Below, piece after piece: positions 40,895-50,296 of a stretch of DNA of 64,000 nt. Position 1 is the stretch's first letter. Each line of letters begins with the position of its first letter. A program made the translations under genes and the position numbers. Origin of the DNA: Aquicoccus porphyridii (GTDB lineage: Bacteria > Pseudomonadota > Alphaproteobacteria > Rhodobacterales > Rhodobacteraceae); the NCBI RefSeq assembly GCF_008369105.1, contig NZ_VINQ01000002.1, positions 229,298-293,297 of the forward strand, read 5' to 3'. The notes under the pieces were generated by a model. That model was not told the DNA's origin and searched no databases. It saw nothing but the letters and a program-made list of their open reading frames with translations.

Positions 40895-41648
40895 CGACAG
40901 GGTGAAATCGGGCGTGGCGCTTGTCACCGGCGCGGGGCGCGGGCTGGGCCGGGCGCTGGCGCGCGAACTGGCTGCACGGGGGATGCGGGTGGCGGCATTG
41001 GGGCGCAATGCCGCAAGCCTCGCCGAGACGGCAAACGGCTCGAACCGGATCACGCCGATCACGGCGGATGTGAGCGATTTCAACAGCCTGCGCAGCGCGT
41101 TCGAGCAGGTCGACGCGCTTGGCCCCCTTACCCTTCTGATCAACAACGCGGCACTCTATCCGCGCCGCGACCTGTTCGACGAAACCCCCGAAAGTTTCAT
41201 GCAAACCGTCGATGTCAATCTCGGAGGAAACTTCGCCGCCACCCGCCTCGCGCTCGACCGGATGGCGGGAACGGGGTTTGGCCGTATCCTCAACGTCGCG
41301 ACCTTCGCCGATCTGCACCCGCTTCCCGCCTCGGCCGCCTATTCGGTGTCGAAGGGCGCGGCACGCATCCTGACCCGCGCGCTGGTGGCGGATCTCGCCG
41401 ACCGCTTTCCCGACATCGTGATCTCCGACTGGATGCCCGGGATGCTGGCCACCCGCATGGGCATTCCCGATGGCATCGCGCCCGAGCAATCGGCGACATG
41501 GGGGGCGGAACTGGCGCTTTGGCACGATCCGGCACTCACCGGAACCACGTTCGAGCAGGCGGTCGAGATCCCACCGCCACGCGGTCTCAAGGCCCGGATC
41601 AAGGACCGGCTGCTTGGGCGGCGCACCCCCTTGCGGCGCCTCGATTGA
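40881..41648 (+). CDS. short-chain dehydrogenase/reductase
   Basis: 255 residues of the classical SDR fold: TGAGRGLGRALARELA (NAD(P) loop), NNAAL, a Ser/Ala-rich strand 5 with VATFADLHPLPASAAYSVSKG, where Tyr-x3-Lys is intact but the usual catalytic Ser position reads Ala-Thr. Start ATG 40881 after GGGAGGG. It overlaps the GMC gene by 14 bases and is the last of a three-gene unit; its C-terminal basic tail (LKARIKDRLLGRRTP) is unusual. Substrate unknown. Confidence 0.87.
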   Translation: MARDDDRVKSGVALVTGAGRGLGRALARELAARGMRVAALGRNAASLAETANGSNRITPITADVSDFNSLRSAFEQVDALGPLTLLINNAALYPRRDLFDETPESFMQTVDVNLGGNFAATRLALDRMAGTGFGRILNVATFADLHPLPASAAYSVSKGAARILTRALVADLADRFPDIVISDWMPGMLATRMGIPDGIAPEQSATWGAELALWHDPALTGTTFEQAVEIPPPRGLKARIKDRLLGRRTPLRRLD

Positions 41649-41663
41649 CCGGGATGGCCGACC

Positions 41664-42422
41664 TTACCGGTCTTGCCAGCGCATCCGCAAAGCGCGCCAC
41701 ATATGCCCCGGCAGGATCGCGAAACAACGCGCGTAGCGCGGCATGAGGCGGGCCGGCGCGGAGAACATGCGCCACGCCCATTCCATCGCGATGGCGCGCA
41801 CCCATCGGGGCGCCCGGTTCTGTGCCCCCGACAGGAAATCAAGCCCGGCGCCGATCGAGGCAAAGCCGATGCCCGGAGTCTCGGCCCGCCCGCGCGCGGC
41901 CAGCCTCTCCTGCTTGGGGGCGCCGAGCGCCAGAAAGACCAGCCCGACCCCCGCCGTCTGCAAGTCGCGCAGGATCTCGCCCGCCCGCGGCTCGTCCGGG
42001 TCGAACCCCATGGGCGGCGCGATCCGTGCGGCGATCTCAAGCCCCGGCACCGCCGTTTCCAGCGCCGCACCAGCAGCCGAAAGGCTCTCCTCGGTCGAGC
42101 CGACAAGCCCCAGTTTCACCCCTTCTTCGGCCGCGAGCCGCGCCAGCGGCATCACCATGTCCGATCCCGGCACAAGGGACAGCCGCTTGCCCGCAAGCCG
42201 CGCCAGCCAGACGATGGGATTGCCGTCGGCCACCACGAAATCCTGTGCGCGGTAGGCCGCGAGAAACCCCGAATCGCCACGCAGTTTCACAAGGTGATCG
42301 AGGTTGATCGTCGCCAGCGCGAACCCCTCGCCCGATTGCATCCGCCGCCGCACCGCCTCCAGAAGCGCATCGGCATCGGGCAGGTTGACCGCGATTTCCT
42401 CTTCTCCGACCCGGATCTTCAC
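41664..42422 (-). CDS. WecG/TagA/CpsF-type glycosyltransferase
   Basis: 252 residues from GTG 42422, preceded by AAAGGGA. Family marks: FALATINLDHLVKL, VVADGNPIVWLARL (conserved Asp-Gly), LVPGSDMVMPLA, VFLALGAPKQE and GIGFASIGAGLDFLSG. Such GT26 enzymes add the second sugar (ManNAcA or ManNAc type) to a lipid-linked primer on the inner face of the membrane. It lies on the opposite strand between the SDR and the Gfo/Idh gene, with a 231-base upstream gap containing the near-palindrome ACAAC-AC-GTTGT. Confidence 0.88.
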   Translation of the reverse strand: MKIRVGEEEIAVNLPDADALLEAVRRRMQSGEGFALATINLDHLVKLRGDSGFLAAYRAQDFVVADGNPIVWLARLAGKRLSLVPGSDMVMPLARLAAEEGVKLGLVGSTEESLSAAGAALETAVPGLEIAARIAPPMGFDPDEPRAGEILRDLQTAGVGLVFLALGAPKQERLAARGRAETPGIGFASIGAGLDFLSGAQNRAPRWVRAIAMEWAWRMFSAPARLMPRYARCFAILPGHMWRALRMRWQDR

Positions 42423-42653
42423 GCGATTCCCTTTGCGGTTGCAGCCTTGTCTGGAATCCGGTGTTCTTTCATGACAGACTCCTGAAACAACACGTTGTTG
42501 CGGGGTTTTGCCGCGGTAATGACAATTTTCAATGTTCTGCAGCCGCTTGACTGAGATGACAAGAGCCAAGAGGCGGATCGGTATGGCCGCAATCCCCGTT
42601 TTCCCTGCCCGCCTCAGGCTTCGGGCGACGCCGTCATGCAATGGAGGACGGCG

Positions 42654-43775
42654 ATGAAAACGGTTGTTCTTGTCGGCTGCGGCTTTGTCGCCGATCTCTA
42701 CATGGCAGGGCTGGCCACCTTCCCCGGTCTGCGCATCATCGGCGCGCATGATCGCGATGCGGCCCGGATGCGCGCGTTTTGCGCGCATTGGAGCATCCCC
42801 GAATTCGCCGATCTCGAACAGGCGTTTGCCGTGCTGCCCCAAGGCGGGCTGGTCCTGAACCTGACCAACCCGGCCTCGCATGGCGCGATCAACCGCGCCG
42901 CGCTGACTGCCGGGCATCACGTGTTTTGCGAAAAGCCCATGGCGCTCGACCTTGATGAGGCGCGCGAGGTGGCACAGATGGCGCGCGACGCCGGGCTGCA
43001 ACTGGCCTCCGCGCCCTCGTCGATGCTCGGCGAGGCGGCGCAGATGCTGGCCCGTGCGCTGCGCGATGGCGTGGTCGGCGCGCAGCGCCTCGTCTATGCC
43101 GAGCTTGACGACGGGTTCATTCCACAGGCCCCCGTGCAGGGCTGGATCAGCGAGAGCGGCGCGCGCTGGCCGTATCAGGATGAATTCGCCGTCGGCTGCA
43201 CCCTCGAACATGCGGGCTATTACCTCAGTTGGCTGATCAACATGTTCGGACCGGTCACCCATCTGGTCGCGGCCAGCGCCGAGACCCTGCCCGACAAGCC
43301 GGGCGGAACGGGCGGCACGCCCGATTTCTCGGTGGCAACACTGTTTTTCGAAGACGGGCCGCCCGCGCGGCTGACCTGTTCGATCGCCGCACCGCATGAC
43401 CACCGGATTCGGGTGATCGGCGACAACGGCGTGCTGGCGGTCAATGAGGCCTGGAACAATGCCGCCCCGGTGCGGTTCCACCGCCGCATGCGCATCCGCC
43501 GCCGCCTTCTGGAAAGCCCGGTCGGCAAGCGGATCAAGCCCAAGGGCCCCACCCATCCCAAGGTGAAACGTCGCGGGGCCGCGGCGATGAATTTCGCGCT
43601 TGGCCCGGCCGAGATGCTCGACGCCATCGCCGAGGGGCGCACGGCGCGCCTTGCTGGAAATTTCGCGCTGCACCTGACCGAGGTGACGCTGGCCATTCAG
43701 AACGCGGGCCGCACCGGCGCGGTCGAGATCACCAGCCGCTGCGACAAGCCGGAGCCGATGCCATGGGCGCGCTGA
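42654..43775 (+). CDS. Gfo/Idh/MocA-family oxidoreductase
   Basis: 373 residues: N-terminal Rossmann domain (VVLVGCGFVADLYMAGL), the conserved EKP (residues 93-95) in VFCEKPMALD, and a C-terminal alpha/beta substrate domain. Start ATG 42654 after GGAGGA. The 3' end overlaps the epimerase gene by 13 bases. The pair has the same domain order as the fused protein at 46958-49042. Expected to oxidise or reduce a nucleotide sugar for the polysaccharide. Confidence 0.9.
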   Translation: MKTVVLVGCGFVADLYMAGLATFPGLRIIGAHDRDAARMRAFCAHWSIPEFADLEQAFAVLPQGGLVLNLTNPASHGAINRAALTAGHHVFCEKPMALDLDEAREVAQMARDAGLQLASAPSSMLGEAAQMLARALRDGVVGAQRLVYAELDDGFIPQAPVQGWISESGARWPYQDEFAVGCTLEHAGYYLSWLINMFGPVTHLVAASAETLPDKPGGTGGTPDFSVATLFFEDGPPARLTCSIAAPHDHRIRVIGDNGVLAVNEAWNNAAPVRFHRRMRIRRRLLESPVGKRIKPKGPTHPKVKRRGAAAMNFALGPAEMLDAIAEGRTARLAGNFALHLTEVTLAIQNAGRTGAVEITSRCDKPEPMPWAR

Positions 43776-44734
43776 GCCTCCTTGTGACCGGGGCGGGCGG
43801 CTTCGTCGGGCGCGAGGCGGTCGCGGCGGCACTGGCGCGTGGCCACAAGGTGCGCGCGCTGGTGCGACAAAGCTGTGCGGCGTTTGCCGGGATGCGGGAC
43901 GTGGAATGCATCGCCTTCGACCTCGGGCACGACCGGGCCGCGCTGGCCAAGGCGCTCAGGGATGTCGATGCGGTGATCCATTGTGCCGCCGCCCTGGGCG
44001 GCGATGACGCGGCGATGCAGCGCGACACGCTCGCCCCGACGCGGGCGCTCATCGACGCAATGAGTGCCACCACGCCCAAACCCCGGCTGGTGCTGGTCTC
44101 CTCGGTCGCGGTGCACGATGCCGATGCCCTGCCGGAAAACACGGTGATCGACGAGACAGGCCCATTGGAACAGGCCCCCGACGCGCGCGACGCCTATACC
44201 CGCGCCAAGCTGGCGCAAGAGAAGATGGTGCGCGAGGCCGGGCTTGCGGGATGGATCGCGCGGCCCGGGGCGGTCTATGGGCCGGGGCGGCTCTGGAATG
44301 CGCATCTGGGGCCGCGTCTCGGGCCGGTGCTGATCCGGCTGGGCGGCGCGGGGCAGATCCCGCTCGTCTCGGTCCGAACCTGCGCCGAGGCGCTGGTGCT
44401 GGCCGCCGAAACCGACCCGCCCGGGCACGGCATGCTGCCCGTCCTTTTGGTCGATGACGACCTGCCCGACCGCGCACAGTTCCTGTCCGCGCTTGGCCCC
44501 CGCGCGCCTTCCTTCGTGTTACCGCTCTCGTGGCGTATCCTCGACCGGCTGGCCCCGGGGCTGGCCCATGTCCCCGGCCTTGCGCCGCGTTTGCCGGGCC
44601 TCTTGCGCCCACGCCCCTTGCGCGCGCGGATGCGCCCGGCGCGTTATTCCAACGCCCATGCAAGGGCGGTGCTGGGCTGGCAGCCCACGCGTTTTGCCGA
44701 CGCGATGCGCGACGCGCTGGAGACGCGGCCATGA
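43763..44734 (+). CDS. NAD-dependent epimerase/dehydratase (extended SDR)
   Basis: 323 residues: VTGAGGFVGREAV at the NAD loop, VLVSSVAVHD, the catalytic YTRAK, and ARPGAVYGPG. The C-terminal third is rich in Pro and Arg. Translationally coupled to the Gfo/Idh gene before it and, by ATGA, to the glycosyltransferase after it. The nucleotide-sugar substrate cannot be read from the sequence. Confidence 0.88.
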   Translation: MGALSLLVTGAGGFVGREAVAAALARGHKVRALVRQSCAAFAGMRDVECIAFDLGHDRAALAKALRDVDAVIHCAAALGGDDAAMQRDTLAPTRALIDAMSATTPKPRLVLVSSVAVHDADALPENTVIDETGPLEQAPDARDAYTRAKLAQEKMVREAGLAGWIARPGAVYGPGRLWNAHLGPRLGPVLIRLGGAGQIPLVSVRTCAEALVLAAETDPPGHGMLPVLLVDDDLPDRAQFLSALGPRAPSFVLPLSWRILDRLAPGLAHVPGLAPRLPGLLRPRPLRARMRPARYSNAHARAVLGWQPTRFADAMRDALETRP

Positions 44735-45972
44735 AGATCGCCTATCTCACCGGCGAATATCCGCGCGCCACCGACACGTTCATCCAGCGCGAGGTCGCGG
44801 GCCTGCGCGACGCCGGTCTTGCGGTCGAGACCTGTTCGATCCGCCGCACCGGGCCCGAACATCACGTGGGCGAGGAACAACGCACCGAGGCGGCCCGCAC
44901 CTTTCACGTGCTGGAGACGGCGAAGAACCCCGCCCGCCTTGTCGGCGCACATTTCCATTGGCTCTTGCGCCGCCCCGGGGCCTGGCTGCGCGCACTGGTG
45001 CTGGCCATCCGCACCGCACCGGGCGGCGCGCGGGCGCTGCTTTATCAACTGATCTATTTCGCCGAAGCCGCCCTGCTGGCCCGCCACATGGCGCAACACG
45101 GCGTCACCCACCTGCACAACCATATCGCCAAGTCGAGCTGCACCGTCGCGATGCTTGCCTCCGAAATCTCGGGCATCCCCTATTCCTTTACCCTGCATGG
45201 GCCGGACATCTTTTACGAGCCGATCCACTGGCGCCTTGACGAGAAGATCCGCCGGGCCGCCTTTGTCGCGTGCATATCCGAGTTCTGCCGATCACAGGCG
45301 ATGGCGTTTTCCGCGCCGGATCACTGGGACAAGCTGCATATCGTGCATTGCGGCGTCGATCCCGCCCGCTATGCGCACACGCGACAGCGCAGCGGGCGGC
45401 AGGCGCTGTTCGTGGGGCGGCTGGCGGCGGTCAAGGGGCTGCCGGTGCTGTTTGACGCGCTGGCCCGCATGGGGGCGGACGCGCCCGATCTGGCAATCAT
45501 CGGAGACGGGCCGGACCGCGCCGCGATCGAGGCGCTGGCGCGAGAGCTGGGTCTTGCCGACCGCGTCGATTTCATGGGCTACCGCTCGCAATCCGAGGTC
45601 GCCGACATGCTGGGGCAAAGCGATCTCCTGATCCTGCCCAGCTTTGCCGAAGGCCTGCCCGTCGTGCTGATGGAGGCACTGGCAGGTGAAACCCCGGTCG
45701 TCACGACGCAGATCGCAGGCATTCCCGAACTGGTGCGCGACGGCGAGACCGGTCACCTTTGCCCGCCGGGCGACGCAGGGGCGCTGGCCCGGGCCATCGC
45801 CGCCGTGCTCGACGATCCCGACCGCGCGCGCGCCATGGCGGCGCGGGGACGGGCAATTGTTGCCCGCGAGTTCAACAGCCGGATCGAGGCCGCGCGCCTG
45901 GCCTCGCTCTTTGCCGCTTATGCCACGCCGGGCACGCCTCGCCCGCCCAAACGACCGGACCCCCTGTCATGA
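44731..45972 (+). CDS. GT4-family glycosyltransferase
   Basis: 413 residues of GT-B fold. N-terminal MKIAYLTGEYPRATDTFIQ is typical of the colanic-acid-type (WcaL-like) subgroup; the acceptor side has YSFTLHGPDIFYEP. The donor half shows FVGRLAAVKGLP, IIGDGPDRAAIEALA, and the E-x7-E motif in FAEGLPVVLMEALAGETPVV. Start ATG 44731 overlaps the previous stop, and its stop overlaps the next start (ATGA), so four genes in a row are coupled. Cytoplasmic side of the inner membrane. Confidence 0.92.
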   Translation: MKIAYLTGEYPRATDTFIQREVAGLRDAGLAVETCSIRRTGPEHHVGEEQRTEAARTFHVLETAKNPARLVGAHFHWLLRRPGAWLRALVLAIRTAPGGARALLYQLIYFAEAALLARHMAQHGVTHLHNHIAKSSCTVAMLASEISGIPYSFTLHGPDIFYEPIHWRLDEKIRRAAFVACISEFCRSQAMAFSAPDHWDKLHIVHCGVDPARYAHTRQRSGRQALFVGRLAAVKGLPVLFDALARMGADAPDLAIIGDGPDRAAIEALARELGLADRVDFMGYRSQSEVADMLGQSDLLILPSFAEGLPVVLMEALAGETPVVTTQIAGIPELVRDGETGHLCPPGDAGALARAIAAVLDDPDRARAMAARGRAIVAREFNSRIEAARLASLFAAYATPGTPRPPKRPDPLS

Positions 45973-46946
45973 CCCAATCCATCATCAGCGCCGTCGTGAT
46001 CGGGCGCAACGAAGGCCAGCGGCTGGTCAATTGCCTTGCCTCGATGCAGGGCGAGGCGTCGCGGCTGGTCTATGTCGATTCCGGCTCGACCGACGGGTCG
46101 GTCGACGCGGCCCGCGAAGCGGGGGCGCAGGTTGTGCTGCTCGACACCAGCGAGCCCTTTTCGGCCGCCCGCGCGCGCAACGCCGGTTTTGCGGCGCTGA
46201 CCACCGATCTGCCGCCGCCCGATTACGTGCAATTCGTCGATGGCGACTGCACGCTGGAGCCCGGCTGGCTGACCCATGCGGCACGGGCGCTGGACGCAAC
46301 GCCCGATATCGGCATCATCACCGGCTGGCGCGCCGAAATCGACCCGCATGCCAGCATCTATAACGAGATGTGCGATTACGAATGGCACCGTCCGGTGGGC
46401 GATATCGACGCCTGCGGTGGCGACATGATGGTGCGGCGCGATCTTTTCGCCCGGCTCGGCGGGTTCAACCCGAAGGTCATCGCCAGCGAGGACGAAGAGT
46501 TTTGCGTGCGGGTGCGCGACGCGGGGTTTCGCGTCAATCGCCTGCCCCTGCCGATGACCCATCACGACGCCGCGATGCACAGCTTTGCCCAATGGTGGCA
46601 GCGTGCCGTCCGTTCGGGCCATGGCTTTGCCCAGGTCGGCGACCTGCATCCCGGCCATTTCATCAAGGAACGGCGCCGGGTCTGGCTTTTCGGTGCGGTG
46701 CTGCCATTCCTGGGAATCGTGGGCGCGGTCCTGTCATGGCCGCTTTTCCTCGCGGTGCTGGCCATCTATGCCCTGTCCTATGGACGCACGGTCAAAGGGC
46801 TGCACGACGTCGGCCTGCCGCTGGCGACCGCGATGCGACATTCTGTTCTGCTCTTTCTGTCGAAATTTCCCAACCTGATCGGCGCAATGCGGTATCACAA
46901 GCGCAAGCGGCGCGGCTGGGACATGGAAATCATCGAATACAAGTAA
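45969..46946 (+). CDS. GT2-family glycosyltransferase with C-terminal membrane segments
   Basis: 325 residues. The GT-A domain has ISAVVIGRNEGQRL, VDSGSTDGS, the metal-binding FVDGDCTLEPGW and GGDMMVRRDLF, with ASEDEEFCVRVRDAG as the base motif. Two hydrophobic segments near residues 240-275 anchor it to the membrane. Start ATG 45969 overlaps the previous stop. Expected to extend the lipid-linked polysaccharide repeat. Confidence 0.92.
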   Translation: MTQSIISAVVIGRNEGQRLVNCLASMQGEASRLVYVDSGSTDGSVDAAREAGAQVVLLDTSEPFSAARARNAGFAALTTDLPPPDYVQFVDGDCTLEPGWLTHAARALDATPDIGIITGWRAEIDPHASIYNEMCDYEWHRPVGDIDACGGDMMVRRDLFARLGGFNPKVIASEDEEFCVRVRDAGFRVNRLPLPMTHHDAAMHSFAQWWQRAVRSGHGFAQVGDLHPGHFIKERRRVWLFGAVLPFLGIVGAVLSWPLFLAVLAIYALSYGRTVKGLHDVGLPLATAMRHSVLLFLSKFPNLIGAMRYHKRKRRGWDMEIIEYK

Positions 46947-46957
46947 GGGATTTCGGC

Positions 46958-49042
46958 ATGGCAGAGACACGGGTTGGCCTCGTCGGGGCGGGATATATCG
47001 CAAGCTGGCATGCCGACGCCCTGCGCGCCACCAGGAGCGTAGAGCTCAGCGCCGTCTGTGATCCATCGGCCAGCGCCGCGCAGGGGTTCGCCGACGCCTA
47101 CGGGGTGCAATCCTTTACCGATCTCGACGAGATGCTTGCGGCTGGCGCGGTCGATGCGGTGCATATCCTGACACCGCCGCAGCTCCACCATCCGCTGGCG
47201 ATGAAATGCATCAATGCAGGGCTGCATGTGCTGGTGGAAAAGCCGGTCGCGCTCAATGCCGATGAAACGCGTGAAATAGCCGAGGCCGCCAAGGCGCGCG
47301 GGGTGCAATTCACCGCCGGGCACAATTTCCTCGGTCTGCCCTCCTACCAGCGGCTGAAAACGGCGCTGGCAGAGGGGCGGCTGGGCCGCATCTCGACTGC
47401 CGAAATCACATGGGCGTTCCCCTTCGCCCCCCTGCGCGCGGGCCCGTTCGGCATCTGGCCCCTGCGTGAAAGCCGCAACCTGCTGCTCGAACTGGGGCCG
47501 CATCTTTATGCGTTCCTGATCGACCTTTTCGGCCCGGCCGAGATCCTGCATGTCGAGACCGGCAAGGAGATCGCCCTGCCCGGCGGCGGCACAAGGCCGC
47601 AATCCTGGCGCATCATCGCCCGGGCGGGCGGCGTGGATGTGACCCTGACCCTCAGCCTCGTGGAAACCCATGACGACCGCTCGGTGCTCTTGCGCGGATC
47701 GTCGGGCATGGCGCGGCTCGATTACGCCAATGACACGCTGGTGATCGCGCGGCCCAACGCCTCGGACCTCGTGCTGAACCCGCTTCGCGCAGAACTCGCG
47801 CAATCCTGGGCGCATCTGCGTGAAGGCGCGCGCAACGCCGCGCGTCAGCTTGCTTCGCTCAACCAGAAATCGCCCTATGGGCTGTCGTTCCGCGGGCTTT
47901 GCGCCGAAACCTATGGTGCGATCCGCACGGGCCGCGCACCCGATGCCCGGTTCTCGGGGGACAGCGCGGTCAAGGTGATGGCGGCCATCGACGCCACGCT
48001 GGCCCGGCTGCGCCCCGACCCCGACCTGCCCCGCCCCAAGGGCCGGCCCAAACCGGACGTGATGGTGATCGGCGGCACCGGTTTCATCGGTCGCGCCCTG
48101 ACCCGCGCGCTGGTGGCGCGCGGCCATGACGTGCGGGTGCTCTCGCGCGGCACGTCCGGCCCGTTCGATGACATCGCCAATCATGTCGAAACGGTTTCGG
48201 CCTCGCTTTATGATGAGGACGCACTGCGCGATGCGATGCGGGGCATCACCCATGTCTACAACCTCGCCAAATCGCTCGACACGACATGGGAGGCCGCGCT
48301 TGAAAACGATGTGGGGGTGAGCCTGCGCATCGCCCGCGCGGCGCGCGACGCGGGCGTCAAGCGGCTGATCTATACCGGCACGATTGCCTCTTACGACATG
48401 TCCGACCCGCATCAGACCATCACCGAGGAGACCGGCTTTGGCCCGTTGGAGGCGCGCAACATCTATGCCCGTTCCAAGGCCGAAAGCGAACGCCAACTGA
48501 TGGACATGCACGGGGCAGGCATCGAGATCGTGATCGCCCGGCCCGGAATCGTGGTGGGCCATGGCGGGCCGTTGCAGCATTGGGGCATCGGGCGCTGGCA
48601 CGGGGCGGGCGCGGTCAGGATCTGGGGCCACGGGCGCAACATCCTGCCTTTCGTGCTGATCGACGACTGCGCCGAGGCGCTGGTGCGGATGATCGAGGTC
48701 GAGGAGGCCGCGGGCCAGAGCTTCAACCTCGTGGGCGAGCCGATGCTCTCGGCACGGGGCTATTTCGAAGCCATCCACCGGGCGCTCGGTGCGCGCATCC
48801 GCGTCTCGCCCGGCCCGCTTTGGGTGTTTTGCGCCGCCGACGCGGTGAAATACCAACTCAAGACCCGCATCCTGCGCCGCAAGGGGCTGACCCGCGCATC
48901 CTTCAAGGACTGGAAAAGCCGCGCGCATTTCTCGCCCTTCGACAATTCGCGGCCCAAGGCGGTGCTGGGTTGGCGCCCTGAAACCGACCGTGCGCGCTTT
49001 GTCGAACAGGCGATCACGCGCGCCAACCTGATGGGGTTTTGA
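46958..49042 (+). CDS. fused Gfo/Idh/MocA oxidoreductase - NAD-dependent epimerase
   Basis: 694-residue two-enzyme fusion. Residues 1-355 are a Gfo/Idh/MocA protein (VGLVGAGYIASWHADAL, EKP at 94-96). A Pro/Arg linker (about 351-366) joins it to an extended SDR (367-694; VIGGTGFIGRALTRAL, catalytic Tyr503/Lys507 in YARSK, ARPGIVVGHGG). Both cofactor sites look intact. Start ATG 46958 follows AAGGGA, 11 bases after the GT2 gene. The neighbours 42654 and 43763 carry the same two activities as separate genes, in the same order. Likely substrate: a nucleotide sugar of the polysaccharide. Confidence 0.9.
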   Translation: MAETRVGLVGAGYIASWHADALRATRSVELSAVCDPSASAAQGFADAYGVQSFTDLDEMLAAGAVDAVHILTPPQLHHPLAMKCINAGLHVLVEKPVALNADETREIAEAAKARGVQFTAGHNFLGLPSYQRLKTALAEGRLGRISTAEITWAFPFAPLRAGPFGIWPLRESRNLLLELGPHLYAFLIDLFGPAEILHVETGKEIALPGGGTRPQSWRIIARAGGVDVTLTLSLVETHDDRSVLLRGSSGMARLDYANDTLVIARPNASDLVLNPLRAELAQSWAHLREGARNAARQLASLNQKSPYGLSFRGLCAETYGAIRTGRAPDARFSGDSAVKVMAAIDATLARLRPDPDLPRPKGRPKPDVMVIGGTGFIGRALTRALVARGHDVRVLSRGTSGPFDDIANHVETVSASLYDEDALRDAMRGITHVYNLAKSLDTTWEAALENDVGVSLRIARAARDAGVKRLIYTGTIASYDMSDPHQTITEETGFGPLEARNIYARSKAESERQLMDMHGAGIEIVIARPGIVVGHGGPLQHWGIGRWHGAGAVRIWGHGRNILPFVLIDDCAEALVRMIEVEEAAGQSFNLVGEPMLSARGYFEAIHRALGARIRVSPGPLWVFCAADAVKYQLKTRILRRKGLTRASFKDWKSRAHFSPFDNSRPKAVLGWRPETDRARFVEQAITRANLMGF

Positions 49043-49225
49043 TGCGTATTTCCGAACAATAGGCATAATTTGGCCCCATTTCCTTGTTCTATCGGGTCAA
49101 AAGATGGAGAATTCCATCGTGACACCCGGGGCCAGAGGGTGTGTAAAGGCAGGACATGAGAGTGACAGGCGCGATGCAACACATGTGCGGGCTTTGCCAT
49201 CCGCCGATCCGGGCGGGGCGGCACC

Positions 49226-50272
49226 ATGTCTGACGACCGCCCCCTCACCCGCAAGACACGGCGCAGGCTCGACCGCGCGGCGCGCGACCGCCTGATTGCC
49301 GAAATCGCCAAGGCCGCCCCCGAGGAGAGCCCTGACACCTCGCCGGATGACGCCGATCTGCCCGAGGACATGCCCGACATCTCGACCGACATGGCCAGCA
49401 CGGACGATGATGATGTTGCGCGCCCGCCCGGCCCCGAAGACGCCGCGTCGACCCAAACATCGCCGGAACCGCCACGCGCGAGGGATCAGGAAGATCAGGG
49501 CGCGACATCCCCGGACGCAACGCCAGAGCCCCCCGCACCCGGCCGTTCATGGCCGCAACTTGCGTCCATACCCGTCGATGCCGGACATCTCGAACGCAAC
49601 CTGATCATCACCGCCACCCGCCACGACCCGGCCCATGGCGCATTCGACGTCCTGCGCACCCGGCTGGTCAACACGCTTGCCGAACACGGCTGGACGCGCG
49701 TCGCGATCACATCGCCCACCCGCGATTGCGGCAAGACATTCACGGCGGTGAACCTCGCCATTTCGCTATCGCGCTATGAAACCCATCGCACAATCCTGAT
49801 GGATCTCGACATGCGCAACCCGTCGGTCGCGACGGTTCTTGGCGTGGATGATCCGGGCAGCATGGGGGATTTCCTGCAAGGCCGGACCGGCGTGACCGAC
49901 CTGTTCAGACGTGTGGGCCGCAACGCGCTCAATATCGGCACGAACCTCGCCGTGGCGATGAACGACCGGGTCGAACCCTATGCCGCCGAGGTGCTTCGAG
50001 GCCCCGAAACCAAGCTCGCACTCGCCCGGATGGTGGATGAGCTCGATCCCGATATCGTGCTGTTCGACCTGCCCCCGGCACTGGCGTTCGACGATGTAAT
50101 CGCCTTCAAGGATCAGTTCGACGGCATTCTGATGATCGTGGGCGGCGGTCAGACCAAACCGGACGAGGTGCACGAGGCCATGCGCCGCCTCGGCGAGGAC
50201 GTGCCGCTCCTCGGGGTCGTGCTCAACCAGGCCGAGGGCGATGACGCGCTGGGCTACAGCTACGGTTATTGA
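49226..50272 (+). CDS. BY-kinase-like polysaccharide ATPase (CpsD/CapB family)
   Basis: 348 residues. About 110 N-terminal residues are acidic, Pro-rich and probably disordered. The ATPase domain shows an atypical Walker A (SPTRDCGKTFTAVN), Walker A' ILMDLDMRNPS and Walker B IVLFDLPPAL. The C-terminus ends GYSYGY, a short tyrosine cluster that could be autophosphorylated. In this family the kinase pairs with a Wzz-type membrane activator, here the convergent gene at 50297-51607. Start ATG 49226. It controls polymerisation or export of the polysaccharide. Confidence 0.86.
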   Translation: MSDDRPLTRKTRRRLDRAARDRLIAEIAKAAPEESPDTSPDDADLPEDMPDISTDMASTDDDDVARPPGPEDAASTQTSPEPPRARDQEDQGATSPDATPEPPAPGRSWPQLASIPVDAGHLERNLIITATRHDPAHGAFDVLRTRLVNTLAEHGWTRVAITSPTRDCGKTFTAVNLAISLSRYETHRTILMDLDMRNPSVATVLGVDDPGSMGDFLQGRTGVTDLFRRVGRNALNIGTNLAVAMNDRVEPYAAEVLRGPETKLALARMVDELDPDIVLFDLPPALAFDDVIAFKDQFDGILMIVGGGQTKPDEVHEAMRRLGEDVPLLGVVLNQAEGDDALGYSYGY

Positions 50273-50296
50273 CCCGCGCCGCCTCGGGCCACCCGG

